Positions 9,702 to 21,203 of a DNA stretch of 64,000 nt are shown here, piece by piece. Source of the DNA: Axinella damicornis (lineage: Eukaryota > Porifera > Demospongiae > Axinellida > Axinellidae); the NCBI GenBank assembly GCA_963931865.1, contig OZ007514.1, forward strand, positions 1,268,539 through 1,332,538. The letters are read 5' to 3'. The notes under the pieces were generated by a model that worked only from the letters and a program-made list of their open reading frames with translations, was not told where the DNA came from and searched no databases. Each line of letters opens with the position of its first letter. The first letter of the stretch is position 1. Position numbers and translations under genes: made by a program.

Positions 9702-10925
9702 CTGGGGCTGAATTTCCGGCAATCTTCCAGACCATCATATTTGGGTCCAGACTACCTTTCACTCTTGGGTTTTTAGAGCAGTACCAATATTTACATGAGT
9801 CTATGCCAGCACGGTGTAGTGATGAGCGGCAACGTGTATCCGTTGAATTGGGGCAGAAGAATGCTACCTCAGCTTGGACTGGAGCCTTTGGAGGTAGTGC
9901 AGCAAACACAGACGGCCGAATCTCAGGACAATACTTTCTGCATTCTTCAAGTGGTGCGTCAACATGAACTTCAAAGTAGCCCTGGTCGAAAGAGTCAATC
10001 AGTATGATCGAGACTGGCGTCTCTGGGAGGCTTAAACGTGAAGCAGTTCCTGCATACACAAAAAGCTAGGTTCATTCGTTGTTTCATTCATCATGAACTT
10101 TCCAGTCTTCAGTTGATAGCAAAGAAGCAAGGAAGGAGCAGAAGACTCCACTGGCCGGCCATTCACCCGGGAAGTGAACAAGCAAGGGGGCAGCATGTGA
10201 CATCACAGGATGACAGCGGTGGTTGTCTAAATCGTCAGACTCTAGCACAGGGAGAAAACAAGGCATGATATACTCGGGGCTGATCTCTGTTGTGTTGACT
10301 TTCCCAGCAATCAGAAGAAATTCAAGTAGCTTTAGGAAATCAGCAGGAGTAAAAAGAACTTCGTCGTAGTGCCTGAAAAAAGCCTCATCTTGAAGGGGCT
10401 CTTCTTGGAAATCCCCATGATTCTGGCTGGAAAATACGTTGTCAAGGAACTTTTGGCAGAATAACCCGTACTTCCGAAAGCGTATCCACCCATCGCCAGT
10501 CAACCCTCCAGCAGCTTCAGTTGATTCATCACTTTCACTAGCGTCATCACTTTCGCTACCTTCAGTTGATTCATCACTTTCGCTAGCGTCAGTTGATTCA
10601 TCACTTCCACGAAGAAAGTGATGATGTTCAACTAACTTGTTGATTTTATCCAAGAAAACTTGTGGCTCACAAAAGACTGCATTTGGAAGCTTTGTGGGGT
10701 AATGAAGAAAGACATTCAGCCCAACTAGATATTTCAAGGCTGCATCAAAGGCATTGGGCTTGATGTCCAGTTTGCTAGCAATGTCACGGCACTCGTCAAT
10801 GTGGATGACTTCTGCCCTTTGCTAACTTTCTAAGCACCTGCTCAAGCAAAAACCATGGAAACGGAATTTTGACTGGCTTTGGGGCTGAATACTGGATAAT
10901 GTTTTCCCTGAGCTTACCTGCAACA
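9702..10925 (-). pseudogene. Truncated, frameshifted COR region of a Roc-COR paralog
   Basis: Minus-strand pieces match gene A from residue 341 to its exon end: WFLLEQVLRKLAK, then in another frame HIDECRDIASKLDIKPNAFD, YLVGLNVFLHYPTKLPNAVF, QVFLDKINKLVEHHHFL, LFTPADFLKLLEFLLIAGKV and finally LIDSFDQGYFEVHVDAPLEE. Frameshifts fall near 10820 and near 10060-10080. Homology stops abruptly around 10922, just before the COR segment, so the P-loop, DSGGQ and THRD motifs are absent. A Ser/Asp/Glu-rich repeat replaces the loop after HHHFL. The donor GTATTG at its end is retained. Confidence 0.85.
10518..10612 (-). repeat. Acidic SDEST-coding tandem repeat in COR relic
   Basis: Repeats of GATTCATCACTTTCGCTAGC type encode (S)DESTDASESDEST. 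The intact paralogs have GGSSILPGMAASSNATGLSG at this loop. The block is a short coding-frame expansion in the truncated copy. Confidence 0.7.
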
Positions 10926-10929
10926 GCTT

Positions 10930-11617
10930 TATATTGCATGAGGCTGAGCTCACTGTAAATGTCCTGGGTTGTAGGTTGGGTTGCTTGAGTTGCAATTCTG
11001 TGAGTTGCACACCAATATTCCAGCCCCCCTTGCTGGATGTGGTGCTGCCGCTATGCCCGAACTCATTATTGGATATCAATGCAGAGTGTATTAGAATCAT
11101 GAATATTCATTGTTGCTTGTTCGTGGGCAACTAGTGGGTGCAACAGTCACATGATGACATTATTGGTTAGGATACACAGTAGCTGATATCCATATGAATT
11201 ACGTATACTTATTGTAAGTAACGTTCATGTAGCTAGCTATAAACTATTGGGTAGTTGTGCTGTGTGTGGGGCAAACGTCATTCATACTGGTGATATTCGA
11301 TAAACAAGGGGACTTTTAAGGGCAGGAGGTGGATCATGCACGGCCAGGGATGACACTAAACTGCAAGCCAATTTAGGGTTGAATCAACCCCAGATTTTTC
11401 ACAGCATGAGGGCACAGCTGTATGAAATATAAACCATTCAGCTCGAACAGGATGTCACCAAGGAAATGTATTCCATTTCTAGATACGTCACTAGCAGCAA
11501 TTAGCTAGAATTTCAGTAGAAAATAAGTCGTATCGCTATGGTAACGTTGAGGCAACCTGTTCTGAACAATCTGATATACACATCTGCCGCATGCAACTAG
11601 CTATATAGCTACACCTA
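10930..11617. other. Unassigned spacer
   Basis: No gene recognised. One copy of TCATGAATATTCATTG near 11097 resembles the motif of the 7.7-8.5 kb array. Confidence 0.4.
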
Positions 11618-14100
11618 CATCTTGCAGGAACCAGAATTGTAGCTATCATAAAACAAACGAATACTTTTTGCTGTGTACCCTGCGTGCCTATACATGGACG
11701 TCACTCTTATAGGTATGAGCACATGCCAGAGCCCGTGTACGCCCGTATTTTTGGTTGCTGACCGTATTAAAATGGCGAAACCTACCATCGTTTAATAAAG
11801 GTGCATACAGAAAGAAGCGCTTTGGTTTTGCAATGTTTTTGTTGGGTTTAGCAATTGTTTAACTGCATGTGTAGATCATGCAATTTCAATTTTTTTCAGG
11901 GACAACAGACAGACAGACGTGAGGCAACAGATGATGGACAGACAGACAAAACCGATTCTTAACTCTGCTTCGAGCATGCATGCACATGCAAAGTAATTAA
12001 CTCAGCACCACCCCAGGCTCAATGCAGGCTCCTCTTGGTAACACTTGCAATGGTTGGCGCTGTAACTTTTTTTTGATACTCACTAGCACTGTTCTTTTTC
12101 ATGATAATATAGCTAATGGTTGACCATTGTGTATATAGCTATCACTGTGAAGAGAGAAGGGTTGTTTTGACCAGGCACTGAATTACCTCACTTGCATCTC
12201 CTTCACTGTGGTGATCAGGGAAAGCACACAAGACACAATTTGTGCAGTCTGCCCTTGATCCTATTACACGTAGCTATAGCTACACAGTATATCTCTGAAT
12301 GACCGTCACCTTATTATTAGGCTTATTGACATAACCTACAAAATATGGGATAGCCTCCCTCCACTGCACAGATTTTAAATTTGCTGATGAAAGAATACTG
12401 CATGGGAAATCCTGTTTGTATTCATGATGGTTCGAGTGTGACAAATCTGTATTAGTACTGTAATTACGTATGTCATGTGCGCTACAGCAAATCTGTGATA
12501 GTTTCGTGTCAGAGAAGTTTCTCAGTTCCAGGTAACTAGGAGGATAGGAATGCTAGATGTGCATGCAGCTGCACTTGTAGCACTCATTCTAGCTACCCTG
12601 TAAAAATAGTAACAGACGACTAAGTGCCTTAATTGCTGCCTCAATACCAAACACTGTGCATTCAAGCAGATTAACCCTTTAAGCCCCATTGACGTCTATA
12701 GGCGTCATTTTGACCCTATGCAATCGTAGGGCTTCTCGTCAGTCCAAAAAGAGACCAAAAAGTCTTCAGAGGGCCTAGGGACAATTTTGAGGAAGGAACC
12801 CAAAAATTTGGTCAGATTTCGGCGCGCCCTCCCCACTAAACGAAAGGCAAGGGGGTTTCGAAAGGGGGGGCGGGGGCCCCCCTTTCGCATGTCGTGGGCG
12901 TTTTTTGATTTTAATGAGATTCATTGGCCTGAGGATTTTTTATTCTAATGATATTCATAGACCCCACCCAGGGCCTCAAGAAAACATGCACTTTGGTGGT
13001 GTAAGGTGTGCCATCAGTCAGATCTGGCCCAAGTTTAGGGAAATGCTGGGTGAAAATCCGGCTGACATCCTACTTTGACCTCCCATTGCTGGCCTTGTGG
13101 GGGGTCATGAATATCATTAACGGTATTGCCAGAGGGGTCTCTCCATGTGTGCAGGCCCCACCAAGTTTGGCCGCTGAGGAGCGAATGCTGTGGGAGAGGA
13201 GTACCTACGAAAGTGGTGTGCGCTGAATGCATGAAAATGTGTTGTCTTGGTGGGAAGAATTCGGTGGTTAAAGGGTTAAGGGTAAACAATAATTATTAAG
13301 CTAAGTCAAGTAACCACAACTTTCTGAGAAACGTGAAGCAGTTGTGGACACGTTCTTTGATCACCACAGTGGATCAAAGAGATAGCTACTGAGGTGCAAC
13401 TGTGCATGCAAGGTGACTAGAGCCTGGTAAAAACAACCCTTCTCTTTTACAGTGATATACAGCCACTGAACACACCACCATCCATGCAGTTGAGTTTACT
13501 TCTTTGTGATGCAGTTATTTAGCCTGGTTCCTTAAATCACTGACAGAGATGGTGTGGGCTAATTCAACAAGAGGGCCAGGTGTGGTTTGTCCCTATTTTA
13601 CATTCTGCAACCATGCATGATCAGCAGCTGTCAGAACAGCCAACTTCAGGCGTGGAAACAGCTACAGCAATTTTGTCAGCACCAAACATACATCCAGTGA
13701 CTCCAGTCCATCATGCAGTAGCTACCGCAGGCATGAAAAGAGTAGCACAGTGCACGTGGTAGCTAGTCCAGTATTTTTTTTGTTACCGAATTGATTGACA
13801 AGCATAGAAACCACGTTTAATCAGAAACACGATTGACAGGGAGTAGCGCTAGCAATAATGTCAAGCCCCACCCTCCCAAGTATAGGGGCTAGGGTGGGGC
13901 ATTGGTCACAGTTTGACCTACAAATTCCCCCAGGGGTGGGGCTTTTGCACTACACACAGGCTGTGTACACTTTAGGGGGCTAGGTGGGGGATTTGCCTGG
14001 TAAATTTCCTCCTGGGGTGGGGCCTTTCAATCCTCGATTTGCCTAATCCCCACCTCAGGCCTACTGGGGGAGGTGGGGCTTGACAATGATAGGTGCATAA
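11618..14100. repeat. Segmental duplication, copy 2
   Basis: Collinear with 1-1600 but longer. It has one rather than about four 72-bp units (near 12000), an extra segment near 12330-12510, and a TTAA-flanked MITE at 12675-13275. Homology resumes after the MITE (GGGTAAACAATAATTATTAA) and continues to the GGGGTGGGGCCTTTC block near 14010. Confidence 0.8.
12675..13275. mobile_element. piggyBac-like MITE (TTAA target, CCCTTTAA ends)
   Basis: 601 bp flanked by TTAA (12671-12674 and 13276-13279), with ends CCCTTTAAGCC and GGTTAAAGGG. The duplicated segment at about 1050 has the uninterrupted site (ATTCAAGAAAATGAAGGGTA), which confirms insertion. TTAA target sites and CCC-starting ends are typical of piggyBac. 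Inside are three TAATGARATTC-type motifs (12913, 12945 and, reversed, 13107). Nothing inside looks like a transposase. Confidence 0.8.
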
Positions 14101-14790
14101 CTCGAGGCGAGGAGGCCCCAGAGGGTGTGCATCTGCCTCCCTCCATCTTTCTCCTGTCTTCTGCACCTCTTGACCCCCTCCCAACGGAGGGGAGTTGGTC
14201 ACCTGAAGAATTTCCACTCGTGGGCAGAGCTTCACAGAATTAGTCAATCAGTCCGGAGAATAGGGAATGCAAATCCATGTTTGATGTTCACATGTATTGG
14301 CATGGAGACACCATTAAAGGAAGGAGGTGGCAGGGAAGAAGGATAGAGAAGGGTTACGCTAGCAGGATGTGCAAGGGCCGTGAATGCAGCATCACATGTA
14401 TACACTGATTGCACTACACATCAGATCAACCATGTAGCAAACCCCAACTCCTTGTATTAAAATGTGGCAAGCAATGGTAGCTAGAGAGGGCTATTGAATT
14501 GGATCTGGAGAACAATGTACTGCATATAATTATGGTGATACTCGTGAGCTCACATGCAACACTGCTGACATTAAGCTTGTGCCCATGCAGGCAATGTGAT
14601 TGAAATCTAAAGGAGATTATGTAACACCTTTGTAGTTATCAGGTGATGAGTCTCATTCCCAGATCCCCTGGGACAAACAGAGAGTATCCAATCTGGCGTG
14701 TGCTGTCTGTAGACCAAATTCCATGATCTGAGTTGACGTGGAAGTAGTACTAATTACACAAAGATCTTCATGTAATCAAGGTGCATGTGG
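14101..14790. other. Unassigned spacer
   Basis: No gene recognised. Confidence 0.4.
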
Positions 14791-14794
14791 TAGC

Positions 14795-14868
14795 AGTGAT
14801 GAAGTCACAGTCCCATGAGACACTCGATGAGGGTGGCCTTGCTCACAGGCTGCCAGGTCCGCTGACTT
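14795..14868 (-). pseudogene. Death-domain fragment, third relic of the gene A end
   Basis: About 75 bp on the minus strand read TWQPVSKATLIECLM before a one-base insertion shifts the frame (TCATGGGACTG where intact copies have TCATGGACTG or CTGAGAGACTG). It aligns with 3215-3300 and with the last exon of gene A. The rest of the domain is missing. Confidence 0.7.
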
Positions 14869-14879
14869 TCTGCAGTATC

Positions 14880-15640
14880 CTCTCTCTCTCCATGCATCCT
14901 ACAGCTTGGCTATTATACCGTCATTTGGGCCAATTAGTCAGAGAGTCACAATTATATACGAATGAGCACGGCAAGATCTTACCGGCCTTGACCTTTGACA
15001 CATTTCACTAGGAAGTTAATTAATGATCATCAGTAACAAACATGACAAGTATAGTGAACATGGTATACGGTCCAGCTTGCCTTAATCTATCAAGCTAGAC
15101 AAATTCTCTCGCTTTCCGGAAGTTGAGCAGGAACTAGCTAATCACTAATATTACCGACAAGCAATCAGCAATACACGTTATAATTTTCTGAAAAGCGCAT
15201 AATACAATCTCGAACAAAAACGTATTCACTCAACTAACTTGTTGCATAGTCAATGCTGATTTGCGGGTACTGATTCGCAATGTTGACCACTTAAAGGTTA
15301 TTCTCTGTTTGCAAGCTAGATACACAAGACAAAATGCTGTGCTTATATACAAAACTGAAAATATGATGTAAGAAATGGCCTAAAACTTTAAGAGTTGCGC
15401 AAAACAAGTGAGCAAGTACAGGAAAGCACATTGATTAATATTACATATTCAGCTGAAAAGAAATGATAATTTAAGCGTCAAAAGGCGATGTCCAGGCTAA
15501 ATGAGATGATACAAATGCACAGTGCACGAATTCCATTAAGTCCTCAACAGCGAGTATACAAACTAGCCACACATGAAATACCTTTACAAGACAATGAATA
15601 CAAAGAAATACTAATTCAAGCCACTTCTTCACAGAACTTC
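14880..15640. other. Unassigned, A+T-rich spacer
   Basis: No intact gene. The right part may be degraded 5' sequence of the LINE relic. Confidence 0.4.
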
Positions 15641-15644
15641 AATG

Positions 15645-16731
15645 AGTACTAACTACTAACTGACAGAAAACAATTTGTGGTCACTAATGGAGCATCATCC
15701 ATCTCTTCAGTTCCCATAATCTCTGGTGTACCGCAGGGATCTGTTTTAGGCCCACTTCTATAGTATTCAACATCTATATCAATGGTGTGGCTAATTCAAC
15801 CTCTGATGGTAGCATGGTCCTCTATGCTGACGACATGCTTCTGTATCGACCTATTGCAAAGAGTGAAGACTATCAAGTTCTGCAAAATGACATTGACTCT
15901 CTATCCCAATGGATTACAGATAACAACCTTCAGTTTAATGGTGACAAGTGTAAATATATGCTCATTTCCCGGAAGCGCAGTCATATTCATCCATCGTCAC
16001 CTATCTTATTGAATGGTACTCCACTGGATAGAGTTGAGGTGTTCAAGTACCTTGGGATCCACATATCTTCTGATCTCTCGTGGTCCCATCACATACAAAC
16101 GCTCTGTTCTAAAACTAGGAGGATGCTTGGCCTTCTATACAGAAGATTTTATGCTGATGCTGACCCCTTCACACTGAGACAGTACTACCTCTCATTTATC
16201 CGGCCGCACTTGGAATAATTATGGTTGTGAGGTCTGGGACCCACACCTAGTGAAGGATATCAATGCATTAGAGGGAGTTCAGAGATTTGCTAGTAGAATT
16301 TGCTCAAAGCAGTGGCGCCCCCAAGTTGAGTATCCAGCAATGTTGGAGTCACTCCATATTCCCCCCCTGGGCTCGAGAAGACTCAAAATGAAAGTATGTC
16401 TGCTTCACAGAATGATTCATGGGCAGTCCATTTATCATGATCCTCCATTCGACTACAGAACCGCCACTTTTGCTTCTCGCTGTGTAAATCCATTATCACT
16501 TACCAGGCCATTTGCTAAACATAATTATTACCTGTACTCGTATTTCCCTAGCACTATTTCTTTTTGGAATTCACTCCCATATCATATTGCTGCACTTCCT
16601 TTGAATTCGTTTAAGTCTGCACTAGATAACTATGTCTAAGGATATGTATCATGTATTAGCATAAATTGCTATTGTATGTATCCATGCATTTGCAGAATAT
16701 ATTATAGAAAAAAAAAAAGAAAAAAAAAAAA
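15645..16731 (+). mobile_element. 5'-truncated LINE relic with RT and poly(A) tail
   Basis: Plus-strand pieces show GVPQGSVLGPLL, then VLYADDMLLYR (the YADD catalytic box), FNGDKCKYMLISRK, VEVFKYLGIHISSDLSW and, after a frameshift, INALEGVQRFASRICSKQW and ISFWNSLPYHI. These are the fingers/palm and C-terminal signatures of jockey/CR1-type non-LTR reverse transcriptases. One frameshift lies near 15762 and another near 16215. Coding ends at 16639. A short 3' part ends in an A-rich tail at 16708-16731. The endonuclease and most of the RT are missing, so it is dead. Confidence 0.9.
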
Positions 16732-16776
16732 GGTGATACAACATAGCTTATAACAATGACACAAAAGACATACATG

Positions 16777-19621
16777 TCAGTGCTCACATAGTACAATCTC
16801 AAGGTCTTTGGCTAGCTCATTGAAATCACAGTCTCTGAGACACTCGATGAGTGTGGCCCAGCTCACAGGCTGCCGAGTCCCTTCGGCCCCACCCACCCAC
16901 CGATACAGGACCTCCGCACACGCTGCAGTACAGTCCTGGGTGGTGTCACGTCGAACAGTCCTGACCACAGCAGGAGGGAATTGCAGGGTGTAGGCCAGCT
17001 GTTCCCATTCTGCAGCCACTCCTTCGATAACTTTGACCGTCCTCCCGTCCTTGCTTTTCAGTTTCATCAGCTGGTAGACCTCAGGATGATTAGCTGCAGA
17101 AGAATTAGCAATGTGAACATGAATACCTGCTGTAAAATAGGGGTTTAATGAATACACTCTTGAGTGAGTTCTTCCACGATTTTAACACTGTCATGCAGCT
17201 GAGTAAGGCTTGAAAACACGGAGCAAATACACTCACTACCGTGGTGCTTGATACAAACATCACGACAATAAAGATGGTACATTAACTTACTAAGTGCCTG
17301 ACCAACTCTCTCAGACTGTAGGTCACCAACAGTTTGGGTCTGGCAAACAGGTTCTCGCTCTTCTGCAAAATAAATGATGAAGCAGTTGCATTAGACAAGC
17401 AGGAACTAAATAACAATAACTATGAACAGAAATGGAATTGACACACAGTACAGCTGTACAATAGCTGCCCAAATATTCTATAGCTAATTAAATACTAGCA
17501 AAAGATGGATTTGGCAATACCTGATGCTGAATTTCTGGCAATCCCCCAGATCGTCATATTTGGTGCTTTTGAGAGACTGCCATAGACCTTTCCTGGGTTT
17601 TCAGAGCAGTACCAGTAATTAGATGAAGGTTTCATGTAAGCAATGTGCAACGATGAAGGGCAGTGTGTGTTTGGGCAGAAGAATGCCACCTCAGCTTGGA
17701 CTGGAGCCTTCGGAGGTAGTGAAACAAACAACGACTGCCGAATCTGAGGACAGTACTTACTGCATTCTTCAACTGGAGCATCAACATGAACTTCGAAATA
17801 TCCCTGTTCAAAAGAGTCAATCAGTGTGATTGAGCCTGGCATACTTGGGTGCTGAAACTGAAAGCAGTTCTTGTGCAGGCAAGTGGGCTCGTAACTTGCA
17901 TCTGTCATGACCTCCCACGTTTGAGTCGAAAGCAAAGAAGCAGCTAGGGAGCAGAAGACTCCACTGGTTGGCCATTCTCTCGGGAAATGAACAAGCAAGG
18001 GTGCAGCTGTTGAAGTCTGAGGATTGCAGCGATGTTCTTCTAACTTGTCAGACTCTAACTCAAAGAGAAGAGAAGGCATGACATATTCAGTGTGGATATC
18101 TGTTATGTTGACTTTCCCGACAATGAGAAGAGATTCAAGAAGCTTCAGGAAATCAGCAGGAGTAAAAAGGTCTTCATTGTAGTGCCTAGAAAAAGCCTTG
18201 TTGTGAAGGAGTTTTTCTTGGAAAACCCCATAATTCTTAAAGCGTAACCACCTGCCACTCAACCCTGTAGCATTGCTTGATGCAGCCATACCAGGAAGGA
18301 TGCTGGAACCTCCACAAAGAAAGTGATGGTGTTGAACTAACTCATTGATTTTATCCAAGAAAACTTGTGGCACACAAAATACCACAGCTGGAAGCACGGT
18401 GGGGTAATAAAGGAAGAGATTCAGGCTGACCAGGTATTTCAAGGCTGCATCAAAGGCACTGGGCTTTATGCGCAGCATGTTAGCTACTTCACGGCACTCG
18501 TCAATGTGCATGATCCCTGTGCCCCTTTCCTTCGCTAACTTTCTAAGCATCTGCTCCAGCATAAACCATCGAAGTGGAATTTGGACTGGCTTAGGGGCTG
18601 AAGTAAGGATGGTTGCATTCACAAGCTTACCTGCAACTATTCTGTCTTCTTTAGTTGGATTTTTGGCATTTATAGGAAAGATGAGCTCTTTGAATTGATG
18701 ATAGAAGATCAGACGATCACCAAATCTGGGTTGAAGGAGATCAAGGAGTTTCTGATTTTTCTCCTCTCTCGTTTCTCCCTCACATTCTGATTCCATATCT
18801 CTGTGGGTGCCAACTACAGCTACATGAGGAGAGCTACCACCTTCAATGGACCTATTCTCTGGCTGCAAGGCCCGAATGCAGTGCTTCAGAATTTGCTCAT
18901 GAGAGTATGGGGATCGGTAGGAACATACTGACTTGCCTTCTTGGTAGTATTTGATTTCTGGATGGTGATCAAGCTTTTCTGAAAGCTTGAGTACAAACAG
19001 AATGGTTGAGAGGTTTGGAACGAAGGAAGGAAGCAGGTCATGGAACTGGGGCTGTCCCCCACTGTCAAGAAAGTAAAGGAAGTCAAGCTTGGTCACTCGC
19101 CTTTTACCTAAAGGTTTCTTTAGCAAGCCTGCTAGTTTTGTGATCAGCTCATCTACAAGCTCAGTGTGAGAAGACTGCTCCAATTTGCTAACCTGCTCAG
19201 CTTCTAAGGAACACTCTAACTGCTCTTCACTACACACTTCCTGAGGTTTAGCTGGTGGTAAGGAAGTACCGAGTGACTCCTCGGTAGTAGATTGAGCAGG
19301 AGGCGAAGGAGAGGTCTGAACTGCAGGCTGTTCTTCAGTGCTTGTCACTGAGGTAGCTCCTGCTACTATGCCTAGGAGCTTATCCTCATCTACTCTACTC
19401 CATTCCGAACTACCTGATTCAGAACTGCCAGCACCTACTACTGTAGAAAGTGCCCTAACTGGTTCAACCAGTCCCGTGCTTTGGCGAACATCTGGTGGAT
19501 CTTCATTCAACGCTAGGTACATGGTGTGGGACTTTCCAGACCCAGCTGTCCCGGTCACCGCACAGGTTGTTATCGTACATTCCACGTAGCCATGCTGCAT
19601 TGCTTCTTTGAATGATTCTTT
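16777..19621 (-). CDS. Gene A: Roc-COR-like GTPase with C-terminal death domain
   Basis: Three minus-strand exons: 19621-17522 or slightly less, 17362-17291, and 17129-16777. From the Met at 19600, the Walker A GTAGSGKS is at residues 17-24, DSGGQ (G3) at 179-183 and VGTHRD (G4) near 263-268, with a COR-like region from about 340. A Ser/Glu/Pro-rich segment of about 130 residues separates G1 from G3. Exon 1 ends TCA-G|GTATTG, exon 2 (24 codons) starts AA-GAG after TTTTGCAG, and exon 3 starts CA-GGT; phases match (1/1). Exon 3 encodes RDTTQDCTAACAEVLYRW and QPVSWATLIECLRDCDF, a death domain, then a stop. Roc-COR proteins are GTP-dependent scaffolds and death domains bind other death domains; a cytosolic signalling role is inferred. 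The upstream boundary (ATCTAG|GAC) is out of phase with gene B's, so the N-terminus is uncertain. Confidence 0.85.
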
Positions 19622-19750
19622 GTCCTAGATAACAACAAAATTAAGTCCTAATTAAGAATGGAACAGCCACTCTCCTCAAGTACCCACCAGGTGTTTCCCT
19701 TTCTCCTTCAAAGTAGCACACAAATGTCTTTAACTAGTGGAATGCAGGAC

Positions 19751-20154
19751 ATTGGAGGGCGTGCCTGAGCGAAGTGCATATATATGCGCGTGCAGGGCAT
19801 GCAAGGAGCAGTTGCATTCATATGACTATCCGCGCCTGGGTTCGAGGCTAAGGTACGTGTAGGTCAACACGCTGTCTCCGTCTTTGTCAGTGTCGCCGAG
19901 GAGGAAGAACGTTCATGGTGCTCTAGCCAATATCCATGAGTGGTCTCCGTCTTTGTTGTCACCATCGTTCGTCGAACAGGTAGCTAGACGGTTCGTCGAG
20001 TTCGTTGAATTTGAATATTATTGTGCACGTGCAAGTGAAATTCGCTGATTTTAAATTTACGGTAATTGCAAGATCCACCGGACAAGCAAGTATACACACG
20101 CAGAGCACAATGAAGTCACGCTATAGTGTGGGGCTCGCTCAGGCTCGCCCCAAT
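19751..20154. mobile_element. MITE with GGCGAGCCTGAGCGAG-type ends
   Basis: Left end ATTGGAGGGCGTGCCTGAGC, right end GCTCAGGCTCGCCCCAAT: inverted copies bracketing 404 bp. Same family as 23816-24381 and 27476-28258. No transposase inside. Confidence 0.7.
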
Positions 20155-20860
20155 AATAAAACTGTGTCAGATATTATACATAATTATGCAGATTCGGCCA
20201 GTTTCCACCTTCCACCCCAAACCACACAATCATAGGCTTGCTTCACTCTCGGTAATTTTTGAGTACTTAGAGGAGATTCTGACTGCACCACCATGACCTA
20301 ACAGAAACCTACCTTGGTGAGAATCTTCCTGTTCGCTGCCATTGCTCATTTCAACCGTTGTTGGCAGTACTACATCATGTTAATTGGGGCGAGCCATAGT
20401 GGTATGCTCAACTCCACATGTAACATGCACAGTGAAACAGATCCTGCTCATTGCTGAGCGTCTTAGCATGAGGCAACTAATCGTGCAGTGTAGTCATCAT
20501 GTTGACCCATGGCCCCTCTAAATTGTTGGTTCTGTGCCCTATATAGTCTATAAATGCATGCACAGTGTCTTTGCAGCTCGTGCGGGTGCTTACAATCCGT
20601 ATTAGTAAGAAGTGGTTTTGTGTGGAAGAAGAAAGGTGCAAAGTTCAAGCTTTGTGAAGTTCAGTTGTGAAAGAGTACAAACATGTTAGTGAGGTTCTGC
20701 ATCCCTGAACTAGCATGAAGATCCACATTGTAGTGAGCTCATTGTAGCGAATAATTCCGAGCAAGAATTGCTGCATATTACCAGCAGACTCCACTTAGTT
20801 CATACCCTGGAGCCGTGGAGCGGTCGAGCGAGGAATGCTAGCTGTGTAACCCTAACCCTA
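20155..20860. other. Unassigned spacer, short telomere-like tract
   Basis: No gene recognised. Near 20845 is TAACCCTAACCCTAAG, a telomere-like run immediately before the start of an R1 repeat copy. Confidence 0.4.
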
Positions 20861-21203
20861 AGACCAAAAACCCTTTCATTTGCGCGAGGGAGTCAGATAT
20901 CCTATAGGCCGGCCTACATGATCTTTTCTTGGCCAAGAAGACTCCCTCTGACGTGAAAAACCGTCACGAAAGTACCGCACCAGAAAAGTCGCCAAACCGC
21001 CAAAATCGTTTTTTTCTTTCTTCTTTGAGGGGCAACCGCATTCCTGGTAGCCGCGTTGCAACCAGTTGTAACTAGCTGGTCGCGCAAGCTACGAGTACAG
21101 TGGCAGCTCATATCATTCCAATTAATGCACATGTCACATGAGGACTATGCTCGGACGATCGAGTCGGCAGTGGTGTCCAAAGAGAAGACAAGAAGAACTT
21201 GTT

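Noticed and set aside
13008..13289. Gene inside the TTAA MITE at 12.7-13.3 kb
   Set aside because: Overlapping short frames on both strands with no motif.
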